DNA from: Rana temporaria
Lineage: Eukaryota > Chordata > Amphibia > Anura > Ranidae
Reading direction: 5' to 3'
Assembly (NCBI RefSeq): GCF_905171775.1
Contig: NC_053492.1
Span: forward strand, 276,719,938-276,783,937
Length of the DNA: 64,000 nt
Shown: one piece after another, positions 63,932-64,000 of the stretch
Layout of the letters: the number at the start of each line of letters is the position of its first letter
Position numbering within the stretch: the first letter of the stretch is position 1
The notes under the pieces: model-generated
Told to the model about the DNA's origin: nothing
What the model saw: only the letters and a program-made list of their open reading frames with translations
The model's database searches: none
Made by a program: the position numbers and the translations under genes

Positions 63932-64000
63932 CCGTGTCTTATTGCTTGGTGGAAAAAAAATTGTGCCCGCTAGTGGAATTAATGGGGAGTTGTACTCCCA

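Larger units (their letters stand above)
61047..64000 (-). mobile_element. L1-type LINE, copy 4 (3' part, split by CR1, continues beyond window)
   Basis: Minus-strand L1 of the same family as copy 2. ORF2 C-terminal sequence occupies 64000-63084, and the 3' untranslated part resumes left of the CR1 at 61196 (GAAACTGACAGG, then CAGATCCGAG and G-runs, as in copy 2). The G-run at 61047-61061 on the plus strand marks the approximate end. Confidence 0.8.

Noticed and set aside
1..64000. CRISPR arrays, operons, ribosome binding sites, rRNA or tRNA genes
   Set aside because: The repeats are dispersed or inverted rather than regularly spaced, the coding sequences are eukaryotic retrotransposon types, and no cloverleaf-like or rRNA sequence was recognised.

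Overview
The window looks like intergenic or intronic DNA of a frog, most likely a ranid-type anuran. I found no convincing host gene. Nearly everything recognisable is transposable-element DNA of types common in amphibian genomes: L1-type and CR1 LINEs, DIRS-type tyrosine-recombinase retrotransposons, a Penelope-like element, a PIF/Harbinger element with helper ORFs, and many short non-autonomous DNA transposons. Among the latter are TTAA-flanked CCACTTAAG elements, GCCGCGTACACAC elements, and hAT-like elements with 8-bp target duplications. The species assignment rests on remembered repeat families, not on a search.

Layout. 1-11.5 kb: three L1 copies. One is on the minus strand with a complete 5' end. 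One is on the plus strand, 5'-truncated and nearly intact, with an 823-codon RT ORF. The third is an older plus-strand 3' part. 11.5-19.6 kb: TTAA elements, one containing another palindromic element, then an old minus-strand L1 split by a hAT element, then a small plus-strand L1 fragment. 19.6-25.1 kb: a minus-strand L1 split by two hAT elements and one TTAA element. 25-31.7 kb: short elements and a possible solo LTR. 31.7-36.6 kb: a decayed DIRS element with inverted terminal repeats. 37.4-39.7 kb: a Penelope-like element (RT plus GIY-YIG endonuclease) followed by a hammerhead-like fold. 40.4-46.2 kb: a PIF/Harbinger cluster with a broken transposase, a Myb/SANT-like protein and a MADF-domain protein. 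46.3-58.5 kb: a deeply nested complex. A TTAA-type element appears to hold a second DIRS element (itself split by a TTAA element) and a Harbinger-type element, which is split by an L1 lacking its reverse transcriptase. 58.5-61 kb: short elements and a 944-bp inverted-repeat element carrying a hammerhead motif. 61-64 kb: a minus-strand L1 interrupted by a nearly intact CR1.

How the parts relate. L1 and CR1 copies move by target-primed reverse transcription, and the RT-less L1 must have been copied in trans. The short GCCGCGTACACAC elements share termini with the Harbinger cluster and were plausibly moved by such transposases. Four hammerhead-like motifs sit in or near Penelope-type sequence. 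They form the most unusual theme of the window.
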